A stretch of DNA of 64,000 nt from Dyadobacter sp. CY347 (GCF_021502655.1 NZ_JAKFFT010000004.1:496001-560000); one strand, 5' to 3'. Numbered from the stretch's first letter, positions 26,471 to 35,107 are shown. The notes: generated by a model not told the origin, from the letters alone. A program made the numbers and translations.

Positions 26471-27175
26471 TCACATTGCGCCTTCATCCATGAAGCTGTA
26501 ATAACCATTATCGGTAAAGATCATATGATCCAAAACAGGCATGTCGAGCAATTGGCCTGCCTCTTTTATTTGCGTCGTGAGCGCGCAATCCGCCGTGCTC
26601 GGCACAAGCTGCCCGGACGGGTGATTATGGACCAAGATAACCGAGCTCGCCAAGTTATCAACAGCCAGTTTGAAAATCACTTTCACATCAACCGACGTGC
26701 TCGAAACGCCACCCACACTGATCTGAACACACCGCATAACCTGATTCGCCCTATTCAACAGAATTATCCAGAATTCCTCATTGGGCTTATCCAGCAAATA
26801 CTGCTTCATTTCCTCATAAACGCTTTTCGAGCTCGTAATTTTCCGTTTTTGCTTTCCGATGAGGTCATTTCGCCGACGGCCGAGTTCTAATGCCGCCAAC
26901 ACCGTGATCGCCTTTGCTTCGCCTATTCCGGGATGTTTTTTCAAATCGTTGACAGAGACCTTCGCGAGTTCGTTGATGTTGTCGCCGCAGGTTTGCATAA
27001 TGATCTTGGCCAGGTCCACAGCGGACATGCTGGGCGTTCCCGATCCGATGAGAATGGCGATTAGCTCCGCATCGGACAATGCGGTCCGGCCTTTGCGTGT
27101 GAATTTTTCGCGCGGGCGGTCTTCCTCAGACCAGCTTAAAATTTTCAGAGGGTTTTTGTATCCGTTTTTTGACAT
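26471..27175 (-). CDS. radC: RadC/YsxA-family JAB-domain DNA repair-associated protein
   Basis: 234 residues from the ATG at 27175 (MSKNGYKNPLKILSW), the start that matches family length; an alternative ATG at 27214 would add 13 residues. The N-terminal helix-hairpin-helix domain (LKKHPGIGEAKAITVLAALELGRR) is followed by the JAMM metalloprotease-like motif HNHPSG (H183, H185) with S193 and D196. The RadC name is historical; its role in recombination is disputed, and the JAB domain may be a metalloenzyme. It is read downstream of a TPR protein gene with a 58-base gap. Confidence 0.92.
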   Translation of the reverse strand: MSKNGYKNPLKILSWSEEDRPREKFTRKGRTALSDAELIAILIGSGTPSMSAVDLAKIIMQTCGDNINELAKVSVNDLKKHPGIGEAKAITVLAALELGRRRNDLIGKQKRKITSSKSVYEEMKQYLLDKPNEEFWIILLNRANQVMRCVQISVGGVSSTSVDVKVIFKLAVDNLASSVILVHNHPSGQLVPSTADCALTTQIKEAGQLLDMPVLDHMIFTDNGYYSFMDEGAM

Positions 27176-27233
27176 AAAGGAAATAATGGCTTTTCCTTTT
27201 AGACGCGGTTCCATGAAAATGGTCACAAAAAAT

Positions 27234-28769
27234 TTATTGCCCCAATGTTGTGAGCGCGGCGCGGGCTTTGTTGTCAATGCTGTTTTTGTATTCGTGCTTT
27301 TTAAATGACATTGCTTTTTTGAAGTAAGCAACGGCGCTCGGCTTGTCGTTTTTATCTAGTGAAATGTAGCCCAGTTGCAACGCAGAGGCCGCTCCGAAGC
27401 CCGCAGCCTCTTGTTTCGCAATGGTCAACGCGCGGTTGTAATAAGGAATCGAAGATGCTGGCTGACCTGATTTTTGAAGAATCCTTCCTTTTCTATAATT
27501 GAACTCCGCTTTCTCTTCGGTTGATACGAATGATTTTTCGGTAACCGTTTCCATGAGCGCTGCCGCAGTTTTCAGATAGCCTCCATCCGTTGCATAACGT
27601 GCTTTGTACAGGACTTTTTGTCGCGCACTTATTTTTCCGGAAAGAAATTCTGCGGCAACCCGTTCCGCAAGCTGATCCGCTTCAATGATTGCACTGCCGG
27701 TTGTTTTGATTTTTTGAATGAAGATGTTCGCTTCCTGATCTTTGTCATTAAGCCAATGGCACATAAATAGTTTAAGATTACTGTCTTTGATATAATTGAA
27801 GCCATTATATTTTTTCAAAAACAGTGCATAATGTTCGGCAGCTTGCTCATAACTGCCTTTTTGTAAATTAATTTCTCCTTTTAAATATTCTAAAAACGGA
27901 AAAGAAATGTAGGAATCTCCGGATGGCGCCTCGGCAAGATAATGTGCTGCTTCGTCGCTTCGTCCTTCCTTCATCAACACTGTCGTAGCAAAGAAGTGGA
28001 TGAGCAGGTTGTCCGGCTGCTGCTTGGGCCATTGCCTCAGGCGTGATTGCTGGGTAGGGGAGAGTTGTAGTGTGTAGGCGTGCAGTAATAAGTCAATCAA
28101 TTCTGCTTCCTGCCTGAAAAAAGGCACTTCCTTCTCTACAATGCGCAGCTCTTCAATGCCATTTTGAATGTTGCCTTTCAAACCAAGTATCTTTGTAACC
28201 CAGCCATAATTTTCAGGAATAGAACCGATCAGGACATGCAGAAGCCCAAGGGATTTTAATGTTGGTAAGAAGTCCGGAAAGCGTTTTTTGTTTTCTTCCA
28301 TCAGCTTATAAGCCTTAATGATTTCCCACGACCCGCTGACTTCATTTCCGAATTTCAGTTTAGCAAATGCCCAGTGCATTCTGATCTCAGCTTGCAGGAA
28401 TCTTTTGTATGGAGAATTATCCGGTAAATTTCCAATGGCCTCGAGACGTGGGTTTTCCAGTTGCGATAGTTCCTTATAAGCCTTTTTATCTTCGGAAATC
28501 AGCAAATAATGCAGATCAGCATAGTTATCCAGATAGGGGATAAACGCATTGGTTTTTTCAGTGCTCCGCTCCGCATCGATCAATGCCCTTGCAGATGGTA
28601 ACTTTAATTTTTGAATGTCAAAATAAGCCTTTTGGAGCTTTGGCGTAAAGATGACGTCATAGTGGAGATCATCGGCGTCCACGGAAAAAGTAATCGCAAG
28701 CAGCAGAGCCAGGATGGCTTGTCTCGCAAATGCAAGTGCAGGGATATGCCTGTTACTTTTCCAAATCAT
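27234..28769 (-). CDS. Exported TPR-repeat protein of unknown function
   Basis: 511 residues with a signal-like N-terminus (ALAFARQAILALLLAITFSV). The rest is helical tetratricopeptide-like repeats, clearest near 300-330 (EYLKGEINLQKGSYEQAAEHYALFLKKY) and 420-490 (NYRKGRILQKSGQPASSIPYYNRALTIA; ALQLGYISLDKNDKPSAVAYFKKAMSF). A middle segment (PENYGWVTKILGLKGNIQNGIEELR) is a conserved feature of an uncharacterised Bacteroidota family. It probably mediates protein contacts in the periplasm. No function is known. It is followed by radC on the same strand, which may be co-transcribed, and its neighbour upstream ends in a terminator. Confidence 0.75.
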   Translation of the reverse strand: MIWKSNRHIPALAFARQAILALLLAITFSVDADDLHYDVIFTPKLQKAYFDIQKLKLPSARALIDAERSTEKTNAFIPYLDNYADLHYLLISEDKKAYKELSQLENPRLEAIGNLPDNSPYKRFLQAEIRMHWAFAKLKFGNEVSGSWEIIKAYKLMEENKKRFPDFLPTLKSLGLLHVLIGSIPENYGWVTKILGLKGNIQNGIEELRIVEKEVPFFRQEAELIDLLLHAYTLQLSPTQQSRLRQWPKQQPDNLLIHFFATTVLMKEGRSDEAAHYLAEAPSGDSYISFPFLEYLKGEINLQKGSYEQAAEHYALFLKKYNGFNYIKDSNLKLFMCHWLNDKDQEANIFIQKIKTTGSAIIEADQLAERVAAEFLSGKISARQKVLYKARYATDGGYLKTAAALMETVTEKSFVSTEEKAEFNYRKGRILQKSGQPASSIPYYNRALTIAKQEAAGFGAASALQLGYISLDKNDKPSAVAYFKKAMSFKKHEYKNSIDNKARAALTTLGQ

Positions 28770-28780
28770 CTTTTAAGCAC

Positions 28781-28811
28781 ATAAAAAAAGGTTGTCCGGG
28801 TAAGACAACCT
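28781..28811 (-). terminator. Terminator of the zinc-ribbon gene
   Basis: AGGTTGTC (28789-28796) and GACAACCT (28804-28811) pair perfectly across a 7-base loop; on the minus strand the hairpin is followed by TTTTTTTAT. It lies between the zinc-ribbon gene (stop 28833) and the TPR gene (start 28769). Confidence 0.85.
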
Positions 28812-28832
28812 CTTAATTTTTTATATGAAATG

Positions 28833-29579
28833 TTATCTGCGCTGATGAACAGGCTCAACACTTTCAACGTCTGCAAGGATACGTCCGCAATGTTCGCAAA
28901 CGATCAGTTTTTTGCGCTCACGGATGTCAGCCTGACGTTGTGGAGGAACAATGCTGAAACATCCGCCGCAAGCACCGCGTGACACGTGCACGACAGCCAG
29001 ACCATTCATTGAGTTATCACGGATTTTCTGATACGATTTCAATAAGCGGTCTTCGATTTTCTTGACATGCTTATCTCTCTCTGCAATCAGTCCTTTTTCC
29101 TCAGCTTCACTTTCGCTTGTAATGACGTTCAATTCGCCTTTTTTCGCTTTCAGATCTTCGTTTCTTTCATTCAGAACGGATTCCGCACGGTTAGCGTCAT
29201 CTTCGATCAGGCGGATACGGGCTTTGGCTTCATTGATCTTCTTATCAGCCAATTGCATATCAAGCTCCTGCAATTCAATTTCTTTGGTGATCGCATCATA
29301 CTCACGGTTGTTGCGAACATTCATTTGCTGATCCTTGTACTTTTTGATCAGTTTTTCGCCTTCTTTCTGAGCATTTTTGAAATTGTCGATCTCAGTGTTC
29401 AGGTTGGCAATTTCGCTTCTAAACTTGCCTAAACGTGTTTCAAAGCCGATAATTTCATCTTCCAGATCCCGGACTTCCTCAGGAAGATCACCACGCGTTT
29501 TTAGTATTTCGTCAAGGCTTGAATCAATTTCCTGCAATTTCAGGAGAGCATCTAATTTTTGTGCGATTGTGTTTTCCAT
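28833..29579 (-). CDS. Coiled-coil protein with C-terminal C4 zinc ribbon
   Basis: 248 residues. Residues 1-195 are a long, strongly charged coiled coil (heptad-like LEDEIIGFETRLGKFRSEIANLNTEIDNF). Residues 205-240 carry four cysteines in two pairs (CGGCFSIVPPQRQ and CEHCGRIL), a C4 zinc ribbon of the type described as zf-RING_7/DUF164. The family is near-universal in Bacteroidota, and the Chlamydia homologue CT398 interacts with sigma-54 and the type III ATPase regulator; whether it binds RNA or a polymerase subunit here is unknown. It shares an orientation with the Nif3 gene 101 bases upstream, a neighbour pairing common in this phylum. Confidence 0.9.
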   Translation of the reverse strand: MENTIAQKLDALLKLQEIDSSLDEILKTRGDLPEEVRDLEDEIIGFETRLGKFRSEIANLNTEIDNFKNAQKEGEKLIKKYKDQQMNVRNNREYDAITKEIELQELDMQLADKKINEAKARIRLIEDDANRAESVLNERNEDLKAKKGELNVITSESEAEEKGLIAERDKHVKKIEDRLLKSYQKIRDNSMNGLAVVHVSRGACGGCFSIVPPQRQADIRERKKLIVCEHCGRILADVESVEPVHQRR

Positions 29580-29680
29580 GTATGTCTTTAATGGACTTGT
29601 TTCAATGCGTAATAAGTGAAGGTAGTCAGCCGTATATTTTACAACAGTAAATCAGATAATAAGTTGACGAAATTACTTTC

Positions 29681-30781
29681 TTAAACAAAATATCGTACCG
29701 GATTGGTATTGACTTCTGACAAACAGAGTGCAAAATTAGGAAATTTTCCCGATAAATAGTTATACAGTAAATTTTTCGTAAACACTTCGCTTTCATAATG
29801 ACCGATATCGCAAATCACAATGCTGTTTTCGGCGTCGAAAAATTCATGATACTTGTAATCGGCAGTTACAAAAACGTCAGCGCCCGATCCAATGGCATTT
29901 GGCAGCAAAAAACTCCCGGCGCCGCCACAAACGGCGATTCGCCGAACCTTGTCTCTGACCGGTTTTGTATGCTTAATGACTTGCAAGTGCATTTTGTCTT
30001 TAAGTAACCGCAGAAAATCATCCGTTTCTATTGGTTCCGGCAACTCACCAACAGCGCCAGCCCCCACGTCCTGATTTTCATTTTCCAGCGATTGGAGATA
30101 ATAGGCCACCTCCTCGTAAGGATGCACCTTTTTCAAGGTGTTAACAACCGCTGATTCCAGATATGAAGGGAAAATAAGCTCAGCGCGATGCTCGTTGACC
30201 TCTTCCTGTTTTCCATTTTCACCAATGACCGGATTAGCCGCACTATTCGGCAAAAACGTCCCTGTTCCTTCCGTACGGAAGCTGCAATTGGAATAATTGC
30301 CAATGTTCCCGGCGCCAGCTTCGTGAAGGGCGTTCAGGATCGATTGCGTATTTTCGACGGGTGAGAAAAATGTAAGTTTAGAAAGGATCTGCTTCTTTGG
30401 TGCAAGAACGCGAATGTTTTCCAGTCCCAACAGATTGGCAATCTGCCAGTTGACGCCATTGGTTACATGATCGAGGTTGGTATGTGTGGCATAGATAGCG
30501 ATATCATTTTTTATGGCTTTCAAAACGGTGCGTTCCACATAATTTTTGCCGTTTAGTTTTTTGAGCCCTTTGAAAACAATCGGATGGTGCGCAACTATAA
30601 GATTACAATTCCGCTCAATGGCCTCCGCGATCACTTCCTCCGTCACATCTAATGTCAATAGCACGCCTGTTGCTTCAATTTGCCCGGATCCTACGATAAG
30701 TCCGGCATTGTCGTAGCTTTCCTGGTATGCCGGCGGAGCGAGTTGCTCGAGAACCTGGATAACTTCTTTTATTAATGTCAT
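29681..30781 (-). CDS. Nif3-like dinuclear metal centre protein
   Basis: 366 residues. The two halves of the Nif3 fold hold metal ligands: H65 and H66 in LIVAHHPIVF, a THTNLDHV segment, and a C-terminal GHYESE block (ICDIGHYESEVF). Between the halves, residues about 130-230 form the CutA/PII-like insert (LTFFSPVENTQSILNALHEAGAGNIGNYSNCSF) found in the long bacterial form. The protein is probably a hexamer with GTP cyclohydrolase 1 type 2 homology. The function is unresolved across bacteria. A zinc-ribbon partner gene follows. Confidence 0.92.
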   Translation of the reverse strand: MTLIKEVIQVLEQLAPPAYQESYDNAGLIVGSGQIEATGVLLTLDVTEEVIAEAIERNCNLIVAHHPIVFKGLKKLNGKNYVERTVLKAIKNDIAIYATHTNLDHVTNGVNWQIANLLGLENIRVLAPKKQILSKLTFFSPVENTQSILNALHEAGAGNIGNYSNCSFRTEGTGTFLPNSAANPVIGENGKQEEVNEHRAELIFPSYLESAVVNTLKKVHPYEEVAYYLQSLENENQDVGAGAVGELPEPIETDDFLRLLKDKMHLQVIKHTKPVRDKVRRIAVCGGAGSFLLPNAIGSGADVFVTADYKYHEFFDAENSIVICDIGHYESEVFTKNLLYNYLSGKFPNFALCLSEVNTNPVRYFV

Positions 30782-30875
30782 TTTTATATTAGCTACAACT
30801 GTTTCACTTTCAGATTCTTCATTATTTCGGCACTATTAATTTGCAAATAAAATAACTAAATTGGTGTCCCAAGTA

Positions 30876-30905
30876 TTGCAACGGAAAATAATAGTACTAG
30901 TTTTG
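30876..30905 (+). promoter_or_regulatory. Promoter of the tRNA-Asp array
   Basis: TTG at 30876-30878, 19 bases, then TAGTTTTG at 30898-30905, matching the Bacteroidota TTG-N19-TAnnTTTG consensus. The predicted start is about 30 bases before the first tRNA-Asp. Confidence 0.75.
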
Positions 30906-30944
30906 CACCACGTTTTACAGAAAAGTGCTGTGAAATTGTAATCT

Positions 30945-31021
30945 GGTTTGGTAGTTCAGTTGGTTAGAATACATGCCTGTCACGCATGGGGTCGCGGGTT
31001 CGAGTCCCGTCCAGACCGCCA
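30945..31021 (+). tRNA. tRNA-Asp (GTC), copy 1
   Basis: Full cloverleaf: acceptor GGTTTGG/CCAGACC (7 pairs, one U-G), D stem GTTC/GAAT, anticodon stem CATGC/GCATG with loop CTGTCAC (anticodon GTC), T stem GCGGG/CCCGT with loop TTCGAGT, discriminator G at 31018, and an encoded CCA at 31019-31021. It is the first of two intact tandem copies and one damaged copy. Confidence 0.95.
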
Positions 31022-31052
31022 GTTACAAGTTAAGTTTGAAGTTCTTTTTTTT

Positions 31053-31126
31053 GGTTTGGTAGTTCAGTTGGTTAGAATACATGCCTGTCACGCATGGGGT
31101 CGCGGGTTCGAGTCCCGTCCAGACCG
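31053..31126 (+). tRNA. tRNA-Asp (GTC), copy 2
   Basis: The 74-base tRNA body is identical to copy 1, but the 3' CCA is not encoded (GCAG follows), so CCA must be added enzymatically. The gap to copy 1 is about 31 bases. A terminator hairpin follows at 31132. Confidence 0.94.
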
Positions 31127-31131
31127 CAGAA

Positions 31132-31156
31132 AGCTCAGAGAAATCTGGGCTTTTTT
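31132..31156 (+). terminator. Terminator after tRNA-Asp copy 2
   Basis: AGCTCAGA (31132-31139), GAAA tetraloop, TCTGGGCT (31144-31151), then TTTTT. An 8-bp stem with one T-G pair. The same sequence is repeated after the degenerate third copy. Confidence 0.85.
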
Positions 31157-31159
31157 CGT

Positions 31160-31262
31160 TTTTAGGTAGTTCAGTTGGTTAGAATACATGCCCGGGCCGC
31201 GCAGGCTGTCACGCATGGGGCGCGGGTTCGAGTCCCGCCGGAAGGCCGGCCCCGCCAGACCG
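31160..31262 (+). pseudogene. Degenerate tRNA-Asp copy 3 with two GC-rich insertions
   Basis: It repeats copy 2 closely but (i) the 5' acceptor strand is TTTTAGG instead of GGTTTGG, leaving three mismatches; (ii) 14 bases (31193-31206) are inserted in the anticodon loop before U33; (iii) one T is missing before the T arm; (iv) one T is replaced by 17 bases (31238-31254) at the T-stem/acceptor junction. Both inserts are almost pure G and C and contain GCCCGGGC and GGCCGGCC palindromes. It cannot fold as a working tRNA. An error in assembly is a real alternative. Confidence 0.75.
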
Positions 31263-31267
31263 CAGAA

Positions 31268-31292
31268 AGCTCAGAGAAATCTGGGCTTTTTT
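31268..31292 (+). terminator. Terminator after tRNA-Asp copy 3
   Basis: AGCTCAGA (31268-31275), GAAA loop, TCTGGGCT (31280-31287), T run. It is identical to the terminator at 31132, showing that the duplicated unit included the terminator. Confidence 0.8.
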
Positions 31293-31369
31293 CGTTTTCA
31301 GGGGTTTAGGCCTTCCATTTACAAGTTTTTTTGGTCAGATTTAAGTTAGAGTTTCTTAAACGCCTCGAC

Positions 31370-31732
31370 ATGCCCACTGCAAAACCTAAAACCATCGACG
31401 AATACATTGCTAAATTCCCTGCGGATGTTCAGCATGCATTGGAGCAGATCAGAATAGCAATCAGGGCAGCTGCGCCGATGGCGGAGGAAACTATTTCTTA
31501 TGATATGCCTACATTTAATGTCAATGGCTCATATCTGATTTATTTCGCGGCCTGGAAGAAACACATTGCATTGTATCCGGTTTCTGCAGCAATAGCAGAT
31601 TCCTTGAAGGATGAGCTCTCCAGTTATAAAGGCACAAAAGGATCCGTTCACTTACCGTTGGACAAGCCGATGCCCCTGGATCTGATTGCAAAAATTGTTG
31701 CATGGCGACTTGGCGAACAAAGCCAGTCTTAA
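31370..31732 (+). CDS. DUF1801 (YdhG-like) domain protein
   Basis: 120 residues from the ATG at 31370, chosen because the conserved domain begins at KTIDEYIAKFP; the in-frame start at 31331 adds 13 residues that look non-coding. The DUF1801 fold shows ISYDMPTFNVNGSYLIYFAAWKKHIALYPV and KGSVHLPLDKPMPLDLIAKIVAWR. It is small and cytoplasmic, with a fold related to iron-binding frataxin-like proteins (YdhG). No function is established. It lies alone after the tRNA array. Confidence 0.88.
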   Translation: MPTAKPKTIDEYIAKFPADVQHALEQIRIAIRAAAPMAEETISYDMPTFNVNGSYLIYFAAWKKHIALYPVSAAIADSLKDELSSYKGTKGSVHLPLDKPMPLDLIAKIVAWRLGEQSQS

Positions 31733-31925
31733 TAAATTCTAACCTTGCTTTTTAGCTTGTGCGATGATCAGTATAACATTGCTGCCCCTTTCTTTTTTCT
31801 AACACCTCCTTTAATTTTTTGCATAATCATCGATCAGTAGGGCTTCGCTCAACTGCCGTATGCTATGCATCATGTTTTTTTCCTAATTTTAAAGGCAATA
31901 TTCCTAAGCAATTCATAAAAGTCCT

Positions 31926-34799
31926 ATGTCCACATTCCCAAGATCAATGATCCTGCTTCTTGTTGTCGCTCTAATGGGCGTTCAGGGGCAGCTCTCGGCC
32001 CAAAAGTCAAAGATCCCGACCGCCAAAGCGGATACCGGAAAGTTCGACCGGGAATACGCGTTGGAAGCCACAATGCTGGGTTTTTTCGCCCCCGACGGCG
32101 CGCGAAACCCGACGTTGAAAGCCAATAAAGGCGACAAAGTCCGCATCAAGATCACCAACGGTGAGTTGATGACGCATGATATTGCTTTGGAAAAGTTGGG
32201 GATCAAAAGCAAGGTTATCCTGGAAAAGGGATCGAGCACGAGCATTAATTTTGTAGCTAAGGAAAGTGATACTTACTTCTGTTCGGTGCCAGGGCATAGG
32301 GTAGCCGGAATGGTGGGGAGTTTTGAAGTGGTGGAAGGCGATGTGAACGGAAAAACAGTTGCCGGGCAGTTGCCGATGAAAGATGGCCAGCCCTTGAACC
32401 TGAATTTCGAATCAGGAACATTAAAAGACTGGACAGCAAAGGGTGATGCATTCGCCAATCCGCTGCTCAATGCGGACCCATCGCCTCTGCATGAGAAGGA
32501 TATGAAAATTGGTTTTGATGGAAAATATTTCCTGAGCAGCGGCGGAAATACCAATTACAAACTGACAGGAACATTAACCTCCGCACCTTTCAAAATCACA
32601 CAATCATTTGCAGCATTTAAAGTATCCGGCGGCGCGCTGCTGGACACGCGCGTGGAGCTGGTTTTAGCAGGGACCGACAGCATTATTTACCACATTACCG
32701 GACAAGGCCGGGCCACATTGCAGCCTGCCGTGGTGGATTTAGAGAAATATATAAACCAGGAAATTTTCATCCGGATCATTGATAATGAGACGGGTATCTC
32801 TCAAATTCCCTACATAGCAGACGATAAATGGGCACACATCAATTTTGATGAATTCCTCTTTTATCCAATCCGTCCCGAGTTTCCCAATGAGCTCAAACAA
32901 AAGGACATTATCGTTCTCCCGCCATTAGATCCGGTTCTGAATGCAGGGCTTTCCGGTGAAAAGGCTGCTGCCGCGATGACACCTCCAAAAGGTTTCAAAG
33001 TAACTCTGGCAGCGTCTGAACCGGAAGTTGTAAAGCCGATTGCATTCACAATCGATGCCAAAGGCCGGTTATGGGTGGTGGAAGGGCATACTTATCCGGT
33101 TCGCGCGCCGGAAGGCAAGGGTAGGGACCGTATTCTGATCCTGGAAGACACCAATGGTGACGGGACATTGGATAGTAAGAAGGTCTTTGCAGAAAACCTG
33201 AACCTCATCAGCGGGATCGAAGTGGGTATGGGCGGTGTATGGCTGGGCTCTGCACCCAATATGTTGTTTATCCCTATTGACCCAAAGACAGATAAACCTG
33301 CCGGTCCTGAACAGATTTTACTCGACGGCTGGGGATTGCACGACACGCATGAAGTGCTGAACAGCTTGCGCTGGGGCCCGGATGGATGGCTTTACGGGAC
33401 TCATGGCGTTTTTACACATTCGGTGGTAGGAAAACCCGGGACGCCTGAGGCAGACCGGGCCAAGATCAACGGCGGCGTATGGCGTTACCACCCAACGTTA
33501 CACAAGTTTGAGGTTTTTGCAGAAGGGGTCAGCAATCCCTGGGGCATTGATTTCAATGATTACGGGCATCCGTTTATCACCGTTTGCGTGATCCCGCATA
33601 TGTATCATGTCATTCAGGGTGCGCGTTACCAGCGGCAAGCCGGTAAGCACTTTAATCCATACACGTACGACGATATCAAAACCATAGGCGATCATGTGCA
33701 TTGGCTGGGAGAACGCGGTCCGCACGCTGGTAACTTCCGTTCGGCCGCTGCGGGCGGCGGGCATGCGCATGCCGGGGCGATGATCTATCTGGGCAACAGC
33801 TGGCCGAAGGAATATCGCAATGAGATTTTCATGAACAACATCAATGGTTCCCGCCTGAATGTGGACCATTTCGAGAAGAAAGGCTCAGGTTATGTGGCGC
33901 AGCACCGGCCTGATTTTCTGGCTATGAACGATTCCTGGTCGCAGTGGCTGAATTTCAAATACGACGCAAGCGGCTCGGTGTGGGCGATTGACTGGTATGA
34001 TAAAAACCAATGTCACAGCCCAAATCCCGACGTGCACGACAAGACTATGGGAAGGATTTTCAAAATCACGCACGAAAACGACAAGTGGGTGAAAGTGGAT
34101 TTGACCAAAGCCTCTGATATGGAACTGGTTAATTACCAGTTGAATGATAATGACTATTATGTTAGACAAGCCCGCACCATTCTCCAAGAGCGCGGCGCAA
34201 ACAAGAAAGTTCACAAAGCATTAAAGGAAATCCTGGCCAAAAACCCGGACGTAACCCGCAAGCTGCGTGCATTATGGACGCTGCACGTAACCAAAGGATT
34301 GGAAGAGAAAGACCTGATGGAGCTGCTGGCAAACGAAGATGAATATATCAGAAGCTGGTCCGTTCAACTGCTGACGGAAGACAAGCAGGTTTCACCTGAA
34401 ACATTAAGAAAGTTTGCAGAAATGGCGCAGACAGACAATTCAGCCTTGGTAAGGCTTTACCTGGCTTTGGGAATGCTTAGGCTCGATCCCGCGCAGCGCT
34501 GGGATGTCGTCGAAGCCTTAATGCAGAAAGAGCAAGATAAAGACGACCATAACCTGCCGTTAATGGTCTGGTATGCAGCCGAACCTTTGGCGGCTTTGGA
34601 TATGAAACGCGCATTGCAAATGGCCGAGAAAGCGAAACTGCCCAAGATACTGCCTTATACCATCCAGCGTGTAGCAGCTATCGGTACGGAGGATTCTAAA
34701 AAGGTTTTGAAGGACTTGAATCAAAAGCTGGGACAAAGCGGCTCGCATGAGAACCATGAAAGCCAGATGCTGATTGGTAAGGTGCTGGATGAGAAGTAG
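31926..34799 (+). CDS. Secreted cupredoxin/beta-propeller dehydrogenase-like/HEAT protein
   Basis: 957 residues with a signal peptide (about 1-25, QLSAQ). Domains: a cupredoxin (42-138) with all type 1 copper ligands, H84 (MTHD), C119 and H124 (FCSVPGH) and M129 (AGM); a beta-sandwich at about 150-325 (LNFESGTLKDWTAKGDAF); a six-bladed propeller at about 345-690 of the membrane-bound dehydrogenase/sorbosone dehydrogenase type (IDAKGRLWVVEGHTYPVR, WGPDGWLYGTHGVF); and HEAT-like repeats (700-950). Related proteins end in a cytochrome c CxxCH; none is present, so the copper domain may take over electron transfer (inference). The substrate is unknown but probably a sugar or alcohol. Confidence 0.85.
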   Translation: MSTFPRSMILLLVVALMGVQGQLSAQKSKIPTAKADTGKFDREYALEATMLGFFAPDGARNPTLKANKGDKVRIKITNGELMTHDIALEKLGIKSKVILEKGSSTSINFVAKESDTYFCSVPGHRVAGMVGSFEVVEGDVNGKTVAGQLPMKDGQPLNLNFESGTLKDWTAKGDAFANPLLNADPSPLHEKDMKIGFDGKYFLSSGGNTNYKLTGTLTSAPFKITQSFAAFKVSGGALLDTRVELVLAGTDSIIYHITGQGRATLQPAVVDLEKYINQEIFIRIIDNETGISQIPYIADDKWAHINFDEFLFYPIRPEFPNELKQKDIIVLPPLDPVLNAGLSGEKAAAAMTPPKGFKVTLAASEPEVVKPIAFTIDAKGRLWVVEGHTYPVRAPEGKGRDRILILEDTNGDGTLDSKKVFAENLNLISGIEVGMGGVWLGSAPNMLFIPIDPKTDKPAGPEQILLDGWGLHDTHEVLNSLRWGPDGWLYGTHGVFTHSVVGKPGTPEADRAKINGGVWRYHPTLHKFEVFAEGVSNPWGIDFNDYGHPFITVCVIPHMYHVIQGARYQRQAGKHFNPYTYDDIKTIGDHVHWLGERGPHAGNFRSAAAGGGHAHAGAMIYLGNSWPKEYRNEIFMNNINGSRLNVDHFEKKGSGYVAQHRPDFLAMNDSWSQWLNFKYDASGSVWAIDWYDKNQCHSPNPDVHDKTMGRIFKITHENDKWVKVDLTKASDMELVNYQLNDNDYYVRQARTILQERGANKKVHKALKEILAKNPDVTRKLRALWTLHVTKGLEEKDLMELLANEDEYIRSWSVQLLTEDKQVSPETLRKFAEMAQTDNSALVRLYLALGMLRLDPAQRWDVVEALMQKEQDKDDHNLPLMVWYAAEPLAALDMKRALQMAEKAKLPKILPYTIQRVAAIGTEDSKKVLKDLNQKLGQSGSHENHESQMLIGKVLDEK

Positions 34800-34804
34800 G
34801 TGTA

Positions 34805-34841
34805 TAAAAAAACACGCAGGTTTCAAAATGAACCCGCGTGT
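34805..34841 (-). terminator. Strong terminator reading leftward from the tRNA-like RNA
   Basis: ACACGCAGGTT (34812-34822) pairs with AACCCGCGTGT (34831-34841), 11 bp with one G-T, 8-base loop. On the minus strand it is followed by a T run (TTTTTTAT); on the + strand the following bases are not T-rich, so it serves minus-strand transcription. Confidence 0.85.
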
Positions 34842-34916
34842 CAAATTACACTTCATCAACAAACTAAAAACCAAATAAAACTAATACGAAAAAATTCGCT
34901 TGTCAAGTTTTTTTTG

Positions 34917-35077
34917 CTGTAGGAGGGGGATTCGAACCACCCACGGTGCGGTTAGCTACGGTACAAATACTGTTGGTGGTCCACCCCAGTCGACTTGCGT
35001 CGGCATTATGCCGCGTTTATCCCTTATTCACCACCCCCGAGACAGGAGGGCATGGCTGCCAATTTCATCACCCTACA
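34917..35077 (-). ncRNA. Candidate tRNA-like RNA with a very long variable region
   Basis: Read on the minus strand, a cloverleaf can be drawn: acceptor TGTAGGG/TCCTACA (6 Watson-Crick pairs plus G-U), D stem ATG/CAT with loop GG, anticodon stem CCCTC/GGGGG with loop CTGTCTC, and a T arm with loop TTCGAAT (4 of 5 stem pairs). Between the anticodon and T arms lie about 92 bases instead of 4-20; they hold a CGAC-GCAA-GTCG tetraloop hairpin, CGGCA/TGCCG, and a possible GTGGT/ACCAC closing stem. Promoter-like TTG-N20-TATTTAAT at 35138-35108 precedes it and a terminator follows. The loop anticodon would be GTC but position 37 is U. Not an ordinary tRNA or tmRNA; class not recognised. Confidence 0.65.
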
Positions 35078-35107
35078 ATGTGACATTTCTCATTGCAAGA
35101 GGCATTT

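Noticed and set aside
30948-31169. 73-residue reading frame over the tRNA-Asp array
   Set aside because: It reads through two identical tRNA genes, which explains its internal repeat (VVQLVRIHACHAWGRGFESRPDR); it is not a protein gene.
34917-35077. tmRNA (ssrA)
   Set aside because: Length is about 160 bases with no tag reading frame, and the acceptor/T-arm context differs from the roughly 350-base tmRNA; it is reported instead as an unassigned tRNA-like RNA.
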